Of a stretch of 61,333 nucleotides of DNA, positions 27,807 to 36,795 are shown in pieces (positions within the stretch are counted from its first letter, which is position 1; the number at the start of each line of letters is the position of its first letter). This DNA comes from Flagellimonas taeanensis (lineage in GTDB: Bacteria; Bacteroidota; Bacteroidia; Flavobacteriales; Flavobacteriaceae): positions 1 through 61,333 of the forward strand of contig NZ_QXFO01000016.1 of NCBI RefSeq assembly GCF_003584105.1, read 5' to 3'. Made by a program: the position numbers and the translations under genes. Under the pieces are notes generated by a model. The model ran no database searches. It saw nothing but the letters and a program-made list of their open reading frames with translations, and was not told the origin of the DNA.

Positions 27807-28390
27807 CCGATATGAAAAACAAAGTATTGATTCTTATGCTTCTGGGAATTGCATTCATGGTACCCACACATGGGACCGAGGCCCAGTTTCTCAAACGATT
27901 GGGCAAGAAAACCAAGGAAGCTGCCGAAAGGGGAGTGGAGAACACGGTGGAACGCAAGGCGGAGCAGAAGGCTGAGGAGGGCACGGACAAGGCCATAGAG
28001 ACAGTGTTCGGAGTGCCCAAAAAAGTGATGGACAAAAATGGGGACACACTAAATGCCAATAGCCTTGAGGGCATATGGCATTATGAATCGTTGGAAGGTG
28101 TTCCCGGCTTTGAAAGTCTGAACGAATGTGGAAAAAAATCGAACATCACCTACTCTGGTACCAATTATCATGTACTCTTTTATGACAATGATTGCAAGCT
28201 GCTGACAGATAGCGGTGGCACCTTTGAGTTGGAAGGCAACATCATGACCGTAACCGCCATTGCGCAAGATGAAATGGGAACGACCAAGATGAAGACCACC
28301 CAGACCATTCTGGAACACGGTGAAGATTACCTGGTGATCAAAGATGACCTGACCGGTGCCGTGGTGAACTTGACCAAAAGTGAACAATAA
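27803..28390 (+). CDS. Secreted protein with a charged helix and lipocalin-like domain
   Basis: A 195-residue exported protein. ATG 27803 overlaps the upstream stop; an ATG at 27812 would give a tighter signal peptide (MKNKVLILMLLGIAFMVP, ending near TEAQ). Residues of about 28-70 form a strongly charged, Lys/Glu-rich amphipathic helix (KKTKEAAERGVENTVERKAE), a segment seen at the start of many flavobacterial secreted proteins. The rest (SLEGIWHYESLEG onward) is a beta-rich, lipocalin-like fold with two cysteines that may pair. The function is unknown. It is the second gene of a packed envelope operon. Confidence 0.75.
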   Translation: MTDMKNKVLILMLLGIAFMVPTHGTEAQFLKRLGKKTKEAAERGVENTVERKAEQKAEEGTDKAIETVFGVPKKVMDKNGDTLNANSLEGIWHYESLEGVPGFESLNECGKKSNITYSGTNYHVLFYDNDCKLLTDSGGTFELEGNIMTVTAIAQDEMGTTKMKTTQTILEHGEDYLVIKDDLTGAVVNLTKSEQ

Positions 28391-28403
28391 TCAAATCTAT
28401 AAT

Positions 28404-29024
28404 ATGGAATCCAAGAAAATTTCAATCATTGTTTTTGCCCTGTTGCTTTGCATGGGTTGTGGGCAATCAGGGAAGAAGGAAAAAGAAACCACTTCAGAAA
28501 ATGGGGTGGAAACTTTCCTGGAGGAAGTTCCTATGGGGAGCAAATTCGACCTTGAGCAAAAAGGGGACTACACGAGGCTCTTCGCTTCTAGTTCGGAATG
28601 TAAGATAACACCCGAAGAAGTGGCCACAATCTACGGTATCCCTACGGGCAACTTGGTCGAGATTTCCAATGGCCCGAGTGGTGAAAAGGGATATATATGC
28701 AGTTACATTGTTACACTCAATGATGGGACAGAAACAATGTTTGGCCTGACACTGTTCGGAAGGTCCATGGCGGATGTACAATCGGAAATCTCCAATTGGC
28801 AAACGGGAACCTATGAACAGAAGTTTTTACGGATAAGCAATTCAGGTGACCATTACATCTGGAAACACCCCAACCAAGGGTATTTTATCCTCTACAATCC
28901 CCATTATGCCAATGGCATCAAAATTCAGTACAAAACACTCAGGAATACAAAGGAGCAAAGGGAATACCTCGAGCAAAAGGGCATCCAGGCCATTGATTAT
29001 TTGATTGAAAAATACAAAAGTTAG
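28404..29024 (+). CDS. Lipoprotein of unknown function
   Basis: A 206-residue lipoprotein. ATG 28404 is chosen because it gives a clean signal peptide with the lipobox LLLCMGC (Cys19), and because an upstream in-frame GTG would overlap the previous gene without benefit. After a short charged linker comes a domain with an ECKITPEEVATIYGIP block. This resembles short helical substrate-binding or inhibitor folds, but I do not recognise a family. A second half has mixed strands and ends in a helix (EQKGIQAIDYLIEKYK). It lies 13 bp after the lipocalin-like protein and 4 bp before the next gene. Confidence 0.75.
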   Translation: MESKKISIIVFALLLCMGCGQSGKKEKETTSENGVETFLEEVPMGSKFDLEQKGDYTRLFASSSECKITPEEVATIYGIPTGNLVEISNGPSGEKGYICSYIVTLNDGTETMFGLTLFGRSMADVQSEISNWQTGTYEQKFLRISNSGDHYIWKHPNQGYFILYNPHYANGIKIQYKTLRNTKEQREYLEQKGIQAIDYLIEKYKS

Positions 29025-29028
29025 TGCC

Positions 29029-30423
29029 ATGAAACCATTGAAAACCATACTGATGATTGGATTCCTTTTCATGGGAGCCTCGCAGGCATTTGCCCAGCCC
29101 TATACTTTGGACAAAAGTATAAGACCCATGGAACTCAAGCTAATGGAAGATGCCCGGAAAGGGCACGAAGGAGAAAAGAGCGTGGTGTACTTCAATCGGG
29201 TCACTGACTCTGTGATGTACCACTTTGTCACGGGGCACTCCCTGTTCCAATTCGTGGACGTGCTGGTCACTAGTTTGGATGGCAGTCCATTGGAAGTCAG
29301 TTTGAACCAGGACATTTGGAACGATGAGTACAACAAGAAGAGCACAGCATCCTCCGAGGATAATATGGTCCGCTTTAAGCTGCGTGCTGAGGGCAAGTTT
29401 GGCATCAAGATAGAAACAGATGCTCCCAAGAATTCCCTATACAATATCACAGTATTGGCCAGTCCCGAGAAAAAGGCATATCTGGGCAGTGCGTTCAGGC
29501 CTATAAAGGAGAACGAGATGAAAGCAAACGACAAAACTACCGCTGACGATGTTGCTGTTGATGGCCCCACAGGAGGAAACAACAATAACACCTTCCTGTA
29601 CATTGCCCTTGGAGTGGCCCTGCTGGTCATTGGTCTGTTGGCTGGCAAATTGCTGGGCCGAAAAGGGAAGAACACCACCATGTTACTGGTCTTTATGCTC
29701 ACTTTTTCAATGGGCATTCATGCCCAACAGCACTGGGGCGGAAATGTTATGACCATGGAGCAGTTCGAAAATTGGAAGACCAAGTTCGAACACGACCAGG
29801 ATATGCTAAAAACAGAGATGGAAATCCTGAAGAGTGAGCGAGCTGGCGTGAAAAAGGGCATTGAAAACCTGGGCAAGACCATTACCAACATCCAATCCAC
29901 CTGGAGTACGGTAAAAAACCTGTATACCTCCTATACCGGCCTCAGTGACTGTATCAACTCAGCGCCACCTGCCGGGGCACCTACCATTCCTTCCATCTGC
30001 TCGGAGATTACTTTTGACGATCGGGGCAGAATTGTGGAAGGGGAAAATGAGGAATGTGCCAGTTGTTTTCTGGAAGCAAGGCAAAAGTTCAATGATAGGC
30101 GCTACCTGTTTGACCGATTGGCCACTATCTATAAGTGCACCAAGAAGTTCAGCAATGCGGCCATTGCATTTGGGGACAATGCCTCTGGCGTGCATGGCGT
30201 CGCCGGATTGGCATGGCAGGCAGAACGTATCAAAATTGAAAAATCAGTGGAAGAGCTCGAAAAGGCCTATGACAATAAATATGCTGAAATGCTCCAAGAC
30301 CTTGCCGATGCCATGATGGAGCTCAACATCTGTGAGGCCAAATACGGAGTGGAGGATTGGTATGACCGATTTGGCTACATGTATTTTGAGTTCATGAAAG
30401 AAAAGTATGCAAGGAAAGATTGA
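29029..30423 (+). CDS. Envelope protein with two signal-peptide-like segments
   Basis: A 464-residue protein. ATG 29029 gives a signal peptide ending ASQAFAQ (residue 23). Residues 24-170 form a beta-rich exported domain. A membrane helix follows (TFLYIALGVALLVIGLLAG), then a short basic loop (GRKGKN). A second hydrophobic run (MLLVFMLTFSMGIHAQQ) looks exactly like a Sec signal peptide with a signal-peptidase site. After it come about 220 residues of helical, coiled-coil-like sequence with several cysteines. It could be a membrane hairpin, or a fusion of two secreted proteins that is cut in two. An internal ATG at 29680 could start the second part alone. I know no family. Confidence 0.78.
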   Translation: MKPLKTILMIGFLFMGASQAFAQPYTLDKSIRPMELKLMEDARKGHEGEKSVVYFNRVTDSVMYHFVTGHSLFQFVDVLVTSLDGSPLEVSLNQDIWNDEYNKKSTASSEDNMVRFKLRAEGKFGIKIETDAPKNSLYNITVLASPEKKAYLGSAFRPIKENEMKANDKTTADDVAVDGPTGGNNNNTFLYIALGVALLVIGLLAGKLLGRKGKNTTMLLVFMLTFSMGIHAQQHWGGNVMTMEQFENWKTKFEHDQDMLKTEMEILKSERAGVKKGIENLGKTITNIQSTWSTVKNLYTSYTGLSDCINSAPPAGAPTIPSICSEITFDDRGRIVEGENEECASCFLEARQKFNDRRYLFDRLATIYKCTKKFSNAAIAFGDNASGVHGVAGLAWQAERIKIEKSVEELEKAYDNKYAEMLQDLADAMMELNICEAKYGVEDWYDRFGYMYFEFMKEKYARKD

Positions 30424-30835
30424 GCATATAAGGTCATTCACGCAGATTTTGTTTTTGGTCTTTGCCACCATCTTTTGGCAAGGCTGCAAAACAACATCTT
30501 CCAACATTCCTGCCACTACAATGGATAGGGACATTGTGGGTTCATGGAAAGGTTGTGATGGACGTGTGGTGACTTTTACCAAACAAAAAAGCGGCGAGAT
30601 CATAGGTCGTTATACTCATTTGGGCAGATTGGGGGAATATCGGTTCACCCAAGATGAAATAGGGTACAAGGTTGCCCAAAAAGAGTTGGGTACCTACACA
30701 GGTTTGGTGAAATGGCGCAATGCCACTGGCGAAGTTACCTGGAAAAAAGTGATGATTACCATCGGGGATAATGTATACAAGGACAACAATTCCGATGGAT
30801 GCAGCAAAGAAATGAAACGAATTGGACAACGATGA
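30407..30835 (+). CDS. Small lipoprotein of unknown function
   Basis: A 142-residue lipoprotein whose start overlaps the previous gene by 17 bp. The signal peptide is long (starting MQGKIEHIRSF) and ends at the lipobox FWQGC (Cys27). The mature part opens IVGSWKGCDGRVVTF and is beta-rich, with a pattern like small lipocalin-type or META-like domains. Two further cysteines (in WKGCD and SDGCS) could form a disulfide joining the two ends. Its stop overlaps the next start in ATGA, so it is translationally coupled to the OmpA-domain gene. Confidence 0.75.
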   Translation: MQGKIEHIRSFTQILFLVFATIFWQGCKTTSSNIPATTMDRDIVGSWKGCDGRVVTFTKQKSGEIIGRYTHLGRLGEYRFTQDEIGYKVAQKELGTYTGLVKWRNATGEVTWKKVMITIGDNVYKDNNSDGCSKEMKRIGQR

Positions 30836-32571
30836 AACAATCAATCTATATAGCAGTGGTTCTGCTGACCCTCATTTTTTCCTGTAAGCACAAGGAAGAA
30901 GACAAAACTGGTGCAGATTTGGAAACAACGGTGGATGGCACCGATGCCCAAGATGATGATGAAGGTGCATCCAAATTGGACGAACTGTTCGGTGTGGATG
31001 TCGATGAACTTTCAAAACGGGTCCCGGCGGGTGCCAGTAAAGATCCCGCCTCCATTTTCACTTTGATGATGGGGGGAGAAGTGTCCGTCGATAAAAGCAG
31101 TCTTTCAAAATCCGATATGGACACTTTGGAGGCCATGTTGGATACATATCCGGATTTGGGCAAGGCAATCGTCATTTCTGATACCAAGATAACCACGGAT
31201 GTTTCAAAATTCACTTTGATCCTTTCCCAAACGGAAGGAGCGGACCTCAAAGCCATAAATGATGTCATTCAAAAATTAGTGAACCCATTGAATTCCAAGA
31301 ACGGCATGACCAACAACCCTTATGCAGGCAGTTTTTTTGAGGAAGACCTTAAAGAACAATCCAGTGGAAGCATACTCAATAGGGTTGCGGGCAAGGAGAT
31401 GTACCAAGAATTAAAGGCCCTGGAACCCGAGGAGGCCCGTCAAAAACTGGCTGACCATTATAGTATCGAACCCAAAGAAGTAGATCTGTTACAGAGCATT
31501 GGGAAACAACCCGCAATCTTAAATGAAAAACAGGCCAGAAACCTCGCCAACCCTGTTTATGGGAAAGAAGTGGAAGCGGCTCTCGCAGATACCAAGACTT
31601 CTGCCAACTTCAAGGCATTGGTCCATAAGAGCAAGGAAAAACAGCGAAAAAATGCGGAAAGGTTCATAAAGGAATCGTCCAGTGCCCGGGCAGCATTTTT
31701 TAAACTCAATCCTAGCTGGTATTCAGAACAATCCGGAGAGATGGGCAATACCTATCGGGATACTCGCGACCAACTCATCTATCTCCCTTTGGGTGAACGC
31801 TCCTTTGCAGATGAGGTGGTCATGTTTGAAGCCGGAAGGGGAGGACTGTATCCAGAAGGTGCTTTGCACGAACCCGATCTACTGGAAGATACAGGACAGG
31901 CCAATCCCCAGATGTGCAACATAGGCCTTAAAGGTGTTCTGACATTGCAGTTTACCGATAATGCCATCACCGATGTGAACGGCCCCGATCTGTATGTTTT
32001 TGAATCAGGGGCCATTGAGCCAACGATCTTAGAGCTATCGAAAGATGGGAGCAACTGGCTTGAAGTTGGAAAAATAGAAGGGGGTACTGCCATGGTGGAT
32101 ATCCATGACTTTGTGGAACCGGGCGAGACCTTTACCTATGTCCGACTCACCGATTTGGAGACGCCAAGTGGTGTCCCTGGGGCGGATGTGGATGCCGTTG
32201 CAGCCATTGGGGGTGCCCTAAGGTTGAATCTGGACAGTTCCGTGCTGTTCGAATTTGGCAAATATGATCTCAGGCCAGAAGCGGAATCCTTGCTTAAAGA
32301 ACTACTTCCACAGATAGCCGAGATAGGTAAGGGAACCATTGTCGTGGAAGGCCATACCGATAATGTGGGAAGTGCCCAGGCCAACAGCAGACTGTCGGAG
32401 CAACGTGCCAATAGTGTAGGGACACTTCTAAAGACATTGATGAAAGGAACAGCGACCCAATTCAAATGGGAGATAAGAGGGCACGGGGATAGACAGCCCA
32501 TAGCACCCAATGACAGTGATGAAAATCGGCAAAAGAACAGAAGGGTGGAACTTTTGATACTACCCAATTGA
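30832..32571 (+). CDS. OmpA-domain lipoprotein
   Basis: A 579-residue outer-membrane lipoprotein. ATG 30832 overlaps the upstream stop (ATGA). The signal peptide ends LIFSC (Cys18), and an acidic linker follows. Residues of about 60-320 are helical with no family that I recognise. Residues of about 330-460 hold a beta-sandwich ending PGADVDAVAAIGGA, a motif common in flavobacterial surface proteins. The C-terminal 110 residues are an OmpA/MotB peptidoglycan-binding domain: FEFGKYDLRPEAESLL, VVEGHTDNVGS, SRLSEQRANSV and NRRVELLI. It would link the outer membrane to the cell wall and may be the anchor for the other products of this operon. Confidence 0.88.
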   Translation: MKQSIYIAVVLLTLIFSCKHKEEDKTGADLETTVDGTDAQDDDEGASKLDELFGVDVDELSKRVPAGASKDPASIFTLMMGGEVSVDKSSLSKSDMDTLEAMLDTYPDLGKAIVISDTKITTDVSKFTLILSQTEGADLKAINDVIQKLVNPLNSKNGMTNNPYAGSFFEEDLKEQSSGSILNRVAGKEMYQELKALEPEEARQKLADHYSIEPKEVDLLQSIGKQPAILNEKQARNLANPVYGKEVEAALADTKTSANFKALVHKSKEKQRKNAERFIKESSSARAAFFKLNPSWYSEQSGEMGNTYRDTRDQLIYLPLGERSFADEVVMFEAGRGGLYPEGALHEPDLLEDTGQANPQMCNIGLKGVLTLQFTDNAITDVNGPDLYVFESGAIEPTILELSKDGSNWLEVGKIEGGTAMVDIHDFVEPGETFTYVRLTDLETPSGVPGADVDAVAAIGGALRLNLDSSVLFEFGKYDLRPEAESLLKELLPQIAEIGKGTIVVEGHTDNVGSAQANSRLSEQRANSVGTLLKTLMKGTATQFKWEIRGHGDRQPIAPNDSDENRQKNRRVELLILPN

Positions 32572-32626
32572 AGCATATCCTTCCCACTGAAGGAACAAAA
32601 GCATTTATGAATTAAAACACGAAACC

Positions 32627-33470
32627 ATGAAAACAATGAGCAAACTCTTTATTCTGGCACTTTGCCTTGGCCCCCTAACAGCTCAGGCCCAATTGGTGCC
32701 CAAGAAGAAGACAACGGTCACCAAGATCAATAAACCAGTGGAGAACAAGCCGACAGTACAGGCCGTACGAACAAACACAGAAAGGGCTACGGCGGAGATT
32801 GTAAAGACAACAGGATGTAGGCCATTGGCTGCAGCAAGTGTGAATACCGTTCTTACCAGTAGGGTGGCCAAAACGCTGAGCATAAAATTGGACAGGGAAT
32901 CATCATATATCCGCTTCAATGGAAGTACACAACGACTGTCGATTTCTGAATATAAGGTTGAAAAGCCCGGGCACGACTGGTTGTATTTTATGAACGATGT
33001 AAACTCTACCAAGGCAGAAGCATCCTTTGATGAAGAGACCAGAAGGTTTTATCTAAAAATCACTTTTGAGGGGGACGGCAGTGAGATCAAGGGCAGATGC
33101 CCGGGTTGTATCGGTCACTATGAGGACAGTCGTGCCCCAGATATCAATTGGGTTGGGCAATAGGAAACTCATCATAGAGCTTAAGCCGATTGTGCATGGC
33201 AATTCCATCGCTTTTGAGGCCATAGGGACCAAGTTGAAGGGGCATTTTGCCATCAATGGCCCCGTTCAGGCCTTTATGCCCGGTCTCACCACTTATTTTG
33301 AGCGTCAGATCATGAATGCCGTTGAAGCGCAGGCCAAACGGTTGATGAACACTTCGGCGGTACGGACCATGATGGCCGATGCCTTTCGGGGCACGGTCAA
33401 CACCTTGGGTCTGGGAGGTATCGACACGGTGGAAACCGGGGAGGACCATTTGTACATTTGCGCAAAATGA
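32627..33470 (+). pseudogene. Secreted protein gene with a one-base frameshift
   Basis: The first frame (32627-33163, 178 codons) has a signal peptide (MKTMSKLFILALCLGPLTAQAQ) and ends abruptly after RAPDINWVGQ. The next frame continues to 33470 without a signal peptide; its own first good ATG is 33120. Removing one G from the GGG at 33155-33157 joins them as DINWVGNRKLIIELKPIV, a smooth beta-strand sequence. The joined product would be about 280 residues, with two cysteines in GRCPGCIGHYE and a helical tail (VEAQAKRLMNTSAVRTMM). This may be a true mutation, phase variation or a base-calling error. Last gene of the envelope operon; function unknown. Confidence 0.65.
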
Positions 33471-33544
33471 AAGTGTTCTCGATTTTCGGCAACAACCCAT
33501 CACATTGGGAGCATAAATTGAAATTTCTGCAATCCCCTCCCATG

Positions 33545-36500
33545 TCAGATGGATGCTAGATGTAGGGAAGAACCTATTTTACACTTGCCATCATGTGTAT
33601 CGGATGAGCTAAGGGAAATGTTTTTTTCTTCAAATAGATCCAAGATCTTACGGTGGAGTTTTTTATCTGAAACCCCTAGGATTTCATGCAATAGATCTGT
33701 TGAAATGGGTTTGGCACTGGGGTGACCATGTTTTTCCAAAAAAATCTTCAATGCCAAATTCAATTGTTGTTCCCCAATGAGTTCGCTCAGCTCCACAAAG
33801 ACAACAGCTCCTTTGGAGTAGGCCATATGAAGATTCTCCGTACTGACCTTCAGCAGGGAACTTTCTTCATGAAACCCCTTCTCTGCATCATAGATCTGCT
33901 GATGTATGGCCACACGCTCCATCATTTTGGCTTTGCCGTGCATCTGTTTGTAGAGCATCATTTCGGTATACATGGCCAAGCTCTCAGTGAGCATGGCATG
34001 ACCCTCACGATAATCAGGGTCGATTTGGTTGGTGCCCCACCAAAAATGGGCCACTTCATGCCCGGCAAGTTCATTGACCACATCTTGGTTTTGCTCAGTG
34101 GCTATGTTGGCATTGAAGGTCATGTTCTCGGTCATATAGATCACCGCTGGATAAGCCGTCCCCGCAAAACCTTTTGTGAAAGCGGAGACCTCTGCAAAAG
34201 TGACCGACCCAAATGGATAGGGTCCAAAATTCTTGATGCAATAATCCAGTGCCAGCCTGGTATTGGCAATCAAATGGTCCACATTGTGACCTCGGATAGG
34301 GTTATAATGCACTCGTATGGCAATACCGTTATGGTCAACTTCTTTAGTGGCATATGCTGCCGAAGCTACTGCAAACCGAAACGGTATGGCGGCTGCTCGA
34401 TACTCGAAATAGTTTCGCTCCTCATTTTTCCATTGCCTTATCAACTCGCCTGTACCTATGGCAACTTGGTCTTCGGGAGTGGAAATTTGAAGGGAAAGGT
34501 TTATAAAATCATCGACTTTGATTCTTTGGGCCTCCAATGGGGGCAAAAGGGTTGCCTCTCCCAGTCTTTGCTTCTTGCGTAATTCAAGATCTGAAATCTC
34601 TCTGGTCTCATCATAACCGAACGTTGGAAAGAAGCGACTGATCCGCATAAAGGAACCATTTTTGAGGATGGCATTGAAAGATTCGTGGCCGTTGATTGGC
34701 TTCCATTGGTATCGTAATTCAAATGCCAGCGTGGCCGAATCCTGTGGTGACAACCCTTCTTTTAAATGGATTTCCGAGATGTGTGTGCCTATCTTGTGCC
34801 GTTCGTTTTTGTGCTGATAGACCAGGGAAACCAATTCAAAATCTTCTGGGATGTTTAAAAGAATGGAGTCGATGGATCGTATTTGTTTGTTTTTGACCAC
34901 ATAATTTCCCTTTATGTGATAGGCCAACGATTCAGGATAGAGATCTATGCGGGCGGTGACATCGGATATGGTCGGCTGTGGACTGTTTTGATAGCTTCTG
35001 TAGGTTTTTTCATAGTCGGCCCTTTCAGTTATTCCAACATCCTTATCCTTTTTTTTATAGCCATCCAGGAAACGAAAACCACTTATGGTGCCCAATGACA
35101 TACAGGCCATAACCCCCAACAAATTTATGGCCTTTCTTCCTTGTGACCTTGCCCCATGATAGATGAGAAAAAGTGCGGTGACCAACGAAAATCCAAAGGC
35201 CAATCGCCATAAGAATGAACTCAAGTAAGGACCATAACCAAAAAAGTCGCTATAAGGACCATTGTAGCCAGATAAAAACCGTAGGACAGGATTGTTGATC
35301 AAGCTTTTGGAAATTGGAGAGGCAAACAGCAAGAACACCAAGATGGAAATGCCCAATGCAAGGGATTTCTTTTGGGTGATGCTGTTGACCAAAAGCAAAA
35401 AGAACGAAAACAACAATAGGGGCAAGGTATTGAAGATAACTACTCCAAAATAGGCCTGCCAATCCACTACGAAAAAGCGGAACAAGATTTGAAAGACCAA
35501 AGCCTCAAGGATCATCAATCCTGTGAGGTAACTGACCAAGATGACGATGCTGCCCACATGCCCCAGCCATTTTTCCTTGGCATAATATGTCGTGTCTTGA
35601 ATGATCGAAAACCCGGAGGCATTGCTACGCCAATAGATATCGTTCACGAAATATACCATGACCAAGGCCCCGATAAAATAAAAGATGGAGTTGATGGTCT
35701 GGGCCAAAAGCCCGGAGCTGGCGTATAGCTGCGGCATCCGGATTCCCATATCAATGTCACCATACATTTCCATGCCCACATAAAAAAGGAGCAGTACCGA
35801 AACGGCAACCAAAGCAATGCTCTTGAACAGGTAGATCATGTCAATTTTGATGAAGGAGGCAATGGCCTGCCATTTGGTATTTGGGTGGAACCATGTGTCC
35901 GCAGCAATGAAGGGGATATGGGCATGCTCCAACTGCAATGGAATGGTTTTCCTTTTCACGTTGTTTTTGTAAATGGGCAAAAACGAAAATGCTCGAATAC
36001 CCCAATACAACATTCCAAAAGAAAGAATGGCGATTCCCCATCTATTGATCAATAGGGAATTGGAAAAAGGAACCACTCCAAGGTTCCGCTGCGCTAGGGT
36101 CAAATCCTTGGCTTCAAAAAAATATGCGGAAAGGCCAAATACATCCACCAATGCCGAAATACGTTGTGCCATCAGTGATTGTGGCAAGGATTGCGCCATG
36201 AAAGGGGCATTGGTAAAGACCATGGAAACCATATATATAATGTAGAGCAACAGACCTGTAACGGCCACCAAGAGTTTGTTTTGGAACTTTTGCGCAACGA
36301 AAAACAAAATGCCACACACCAATAGGGTATTGGTAATCCCAAACAGGGCAAAGGGATACAGATAATGCCAAAGGTGAAAACCAACGTTCATTTGGCCCGA
36401 TGACTGGGCATGGAGACCAATTACGTAGGCCACTGTCAAGATGAAAAAGCCAAGCAAGGTCAACACAAAAAAAGAACAGAAGCGCATCAAGGCAAAGCCA

Positions 36501-36784
36501 CGTTTCCGGACCGGGGTAGAAAATATGATCAAACCAAAGTTGGCATCCGCTTCCTTGAACAACACAGAAAAAGCCAATACCGTTGCCATCAAGATAATGG
36601 TCAAGCTCATCAGCCCTATCATGAACCCCACAGAGTAGGGAGCATTGATGGCAAGATTGTCACCAACAGATATATTGAGTTTATAGCCCACCCAAAAGCC
36701 TATGCCCAAATAGGCCATTAAGGCGCCGTATGTGGATTTTTGCCGCAAAGTCATACGGATATCGTTTAAAAAAATGGAGCCCAT
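33545..36784 (-). CDS. ABC permease fused to an M1-family peptidase domain
   Basis: A 1079-residue inner-membrane protein. I start it at ATG 36784, 11 bp after the ATPase stop; an earlier start would run back into that gene. The N-terminal half (about 1-600) has a dozen or more hydrophobic helices of an ABC-2-type permease. The C-terminal half is M1 aminopeptidase-like: a VIYMTENMTFN block stands in place of the GAMEN motif, and GHEVAHFWWG near residue 905 is the zinc site HExxH. The third zinc ligand is probably the Glu in MLTESLAMY, about 20 residues on. This fused form is known in Bacteroidota but its substrate is unclear. With the adjacent ATPase it forms a two-gene transporter. Confidence 0.87.
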   Translation of the reverse strand: MGSIFLNDIRMTLRQKSTYGALMAYLGIGFWVGYKLNISVGDNLAINAPYSVGFMIGLMSLTIILMATVLAFSVLFKEADANFGLIIFSTPVRKRGFALMRFCSFFVLTLLGFFILTVAYVIGLHAQSSGQMNVGFHLWHYLYPFALFGITNTLLVCGILFFVAQKFQNKLLVAVTGLLLYIIYMVSMVFTNAPFMAQSLPQSLMAQRISALVDVFGLSAYFFEAKDLTLAQRNLGVVPFSNSLLINRWGIAILSFGMLYWGIRAFSFLPIYKNNVKRKTIPLQLEHAHIPFIAADTWFHPNTKWQAIASFIKIDMIYLFKSIALVAVSVLLLFYVGMEMYGDIDMGIRMPQLYASSGLLAQTINSIFYFIGALVMVYFVNDIYWRSNASGFSIIQDTTYYAKEKWLGHVGSIVILVSYLTGLMILEALVFQILFRFFVVDWQAYFGVVIFNTLPLLLFSFFLLLVNSITQKKSLALGISILVFLLFASPISKSLINNPVLRFLSGYNGPYSDFFGYGPYLSSFLWRLAFGFSLVTALFLIYHGARSQGRKAINLLGVMACMSLGTISGFRFLDGYKKKDKDVGITERADYEKTYRSYQNSPQPTISDVTARIDLYPESLAYHIKGNYVVKNKQIRSIDSILLNIPEDFELVSLVYQHKNERHKIGTHISEIHLKEGLSPQDSATLAFELRYQWKPINGHESFNAILKNGSFMRISRFFPTFGYDETREISDLELRKKQRLGEATLLPPLEAQRIKVDDFINLSLQISTPEDQVAIGTGELIRQWKNEERNYFEYRAAAIPFRFAVASAAYATKEVDHNGIAIRVHYNPIRGHNVDHLIANTRLALDYCIKNFGPYPFGSVTFAEVSAFTKGFAGTAYPAVIYMTENMTFNANIATEQNQDVVNELAGHEVAHFWWGTNQIDPDYREGHAMLTESLAMYTEMMLYKQMHGKAKMMERVAIHQQIYDAEKGFHEESSLLKVSTENLHMAYSKGAVVFVELSELIGEQQLNLALKIFLEKHGHPSAKPISTDLLHEILGVSDKKLHRKILDLFEEKNISLSSSDTHDGKCKIGSSLHLASI

Positions 36785-36795
36785 GCCGTAGTATT

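Noticed and set aside
33120..33470. A separate 117-residue gene after the 178-codon gene
   Set aside because: It lacks a signal peptide and reads as a direct continuation of the upstream protein after a one-base shift, so one broken gene is more likely.
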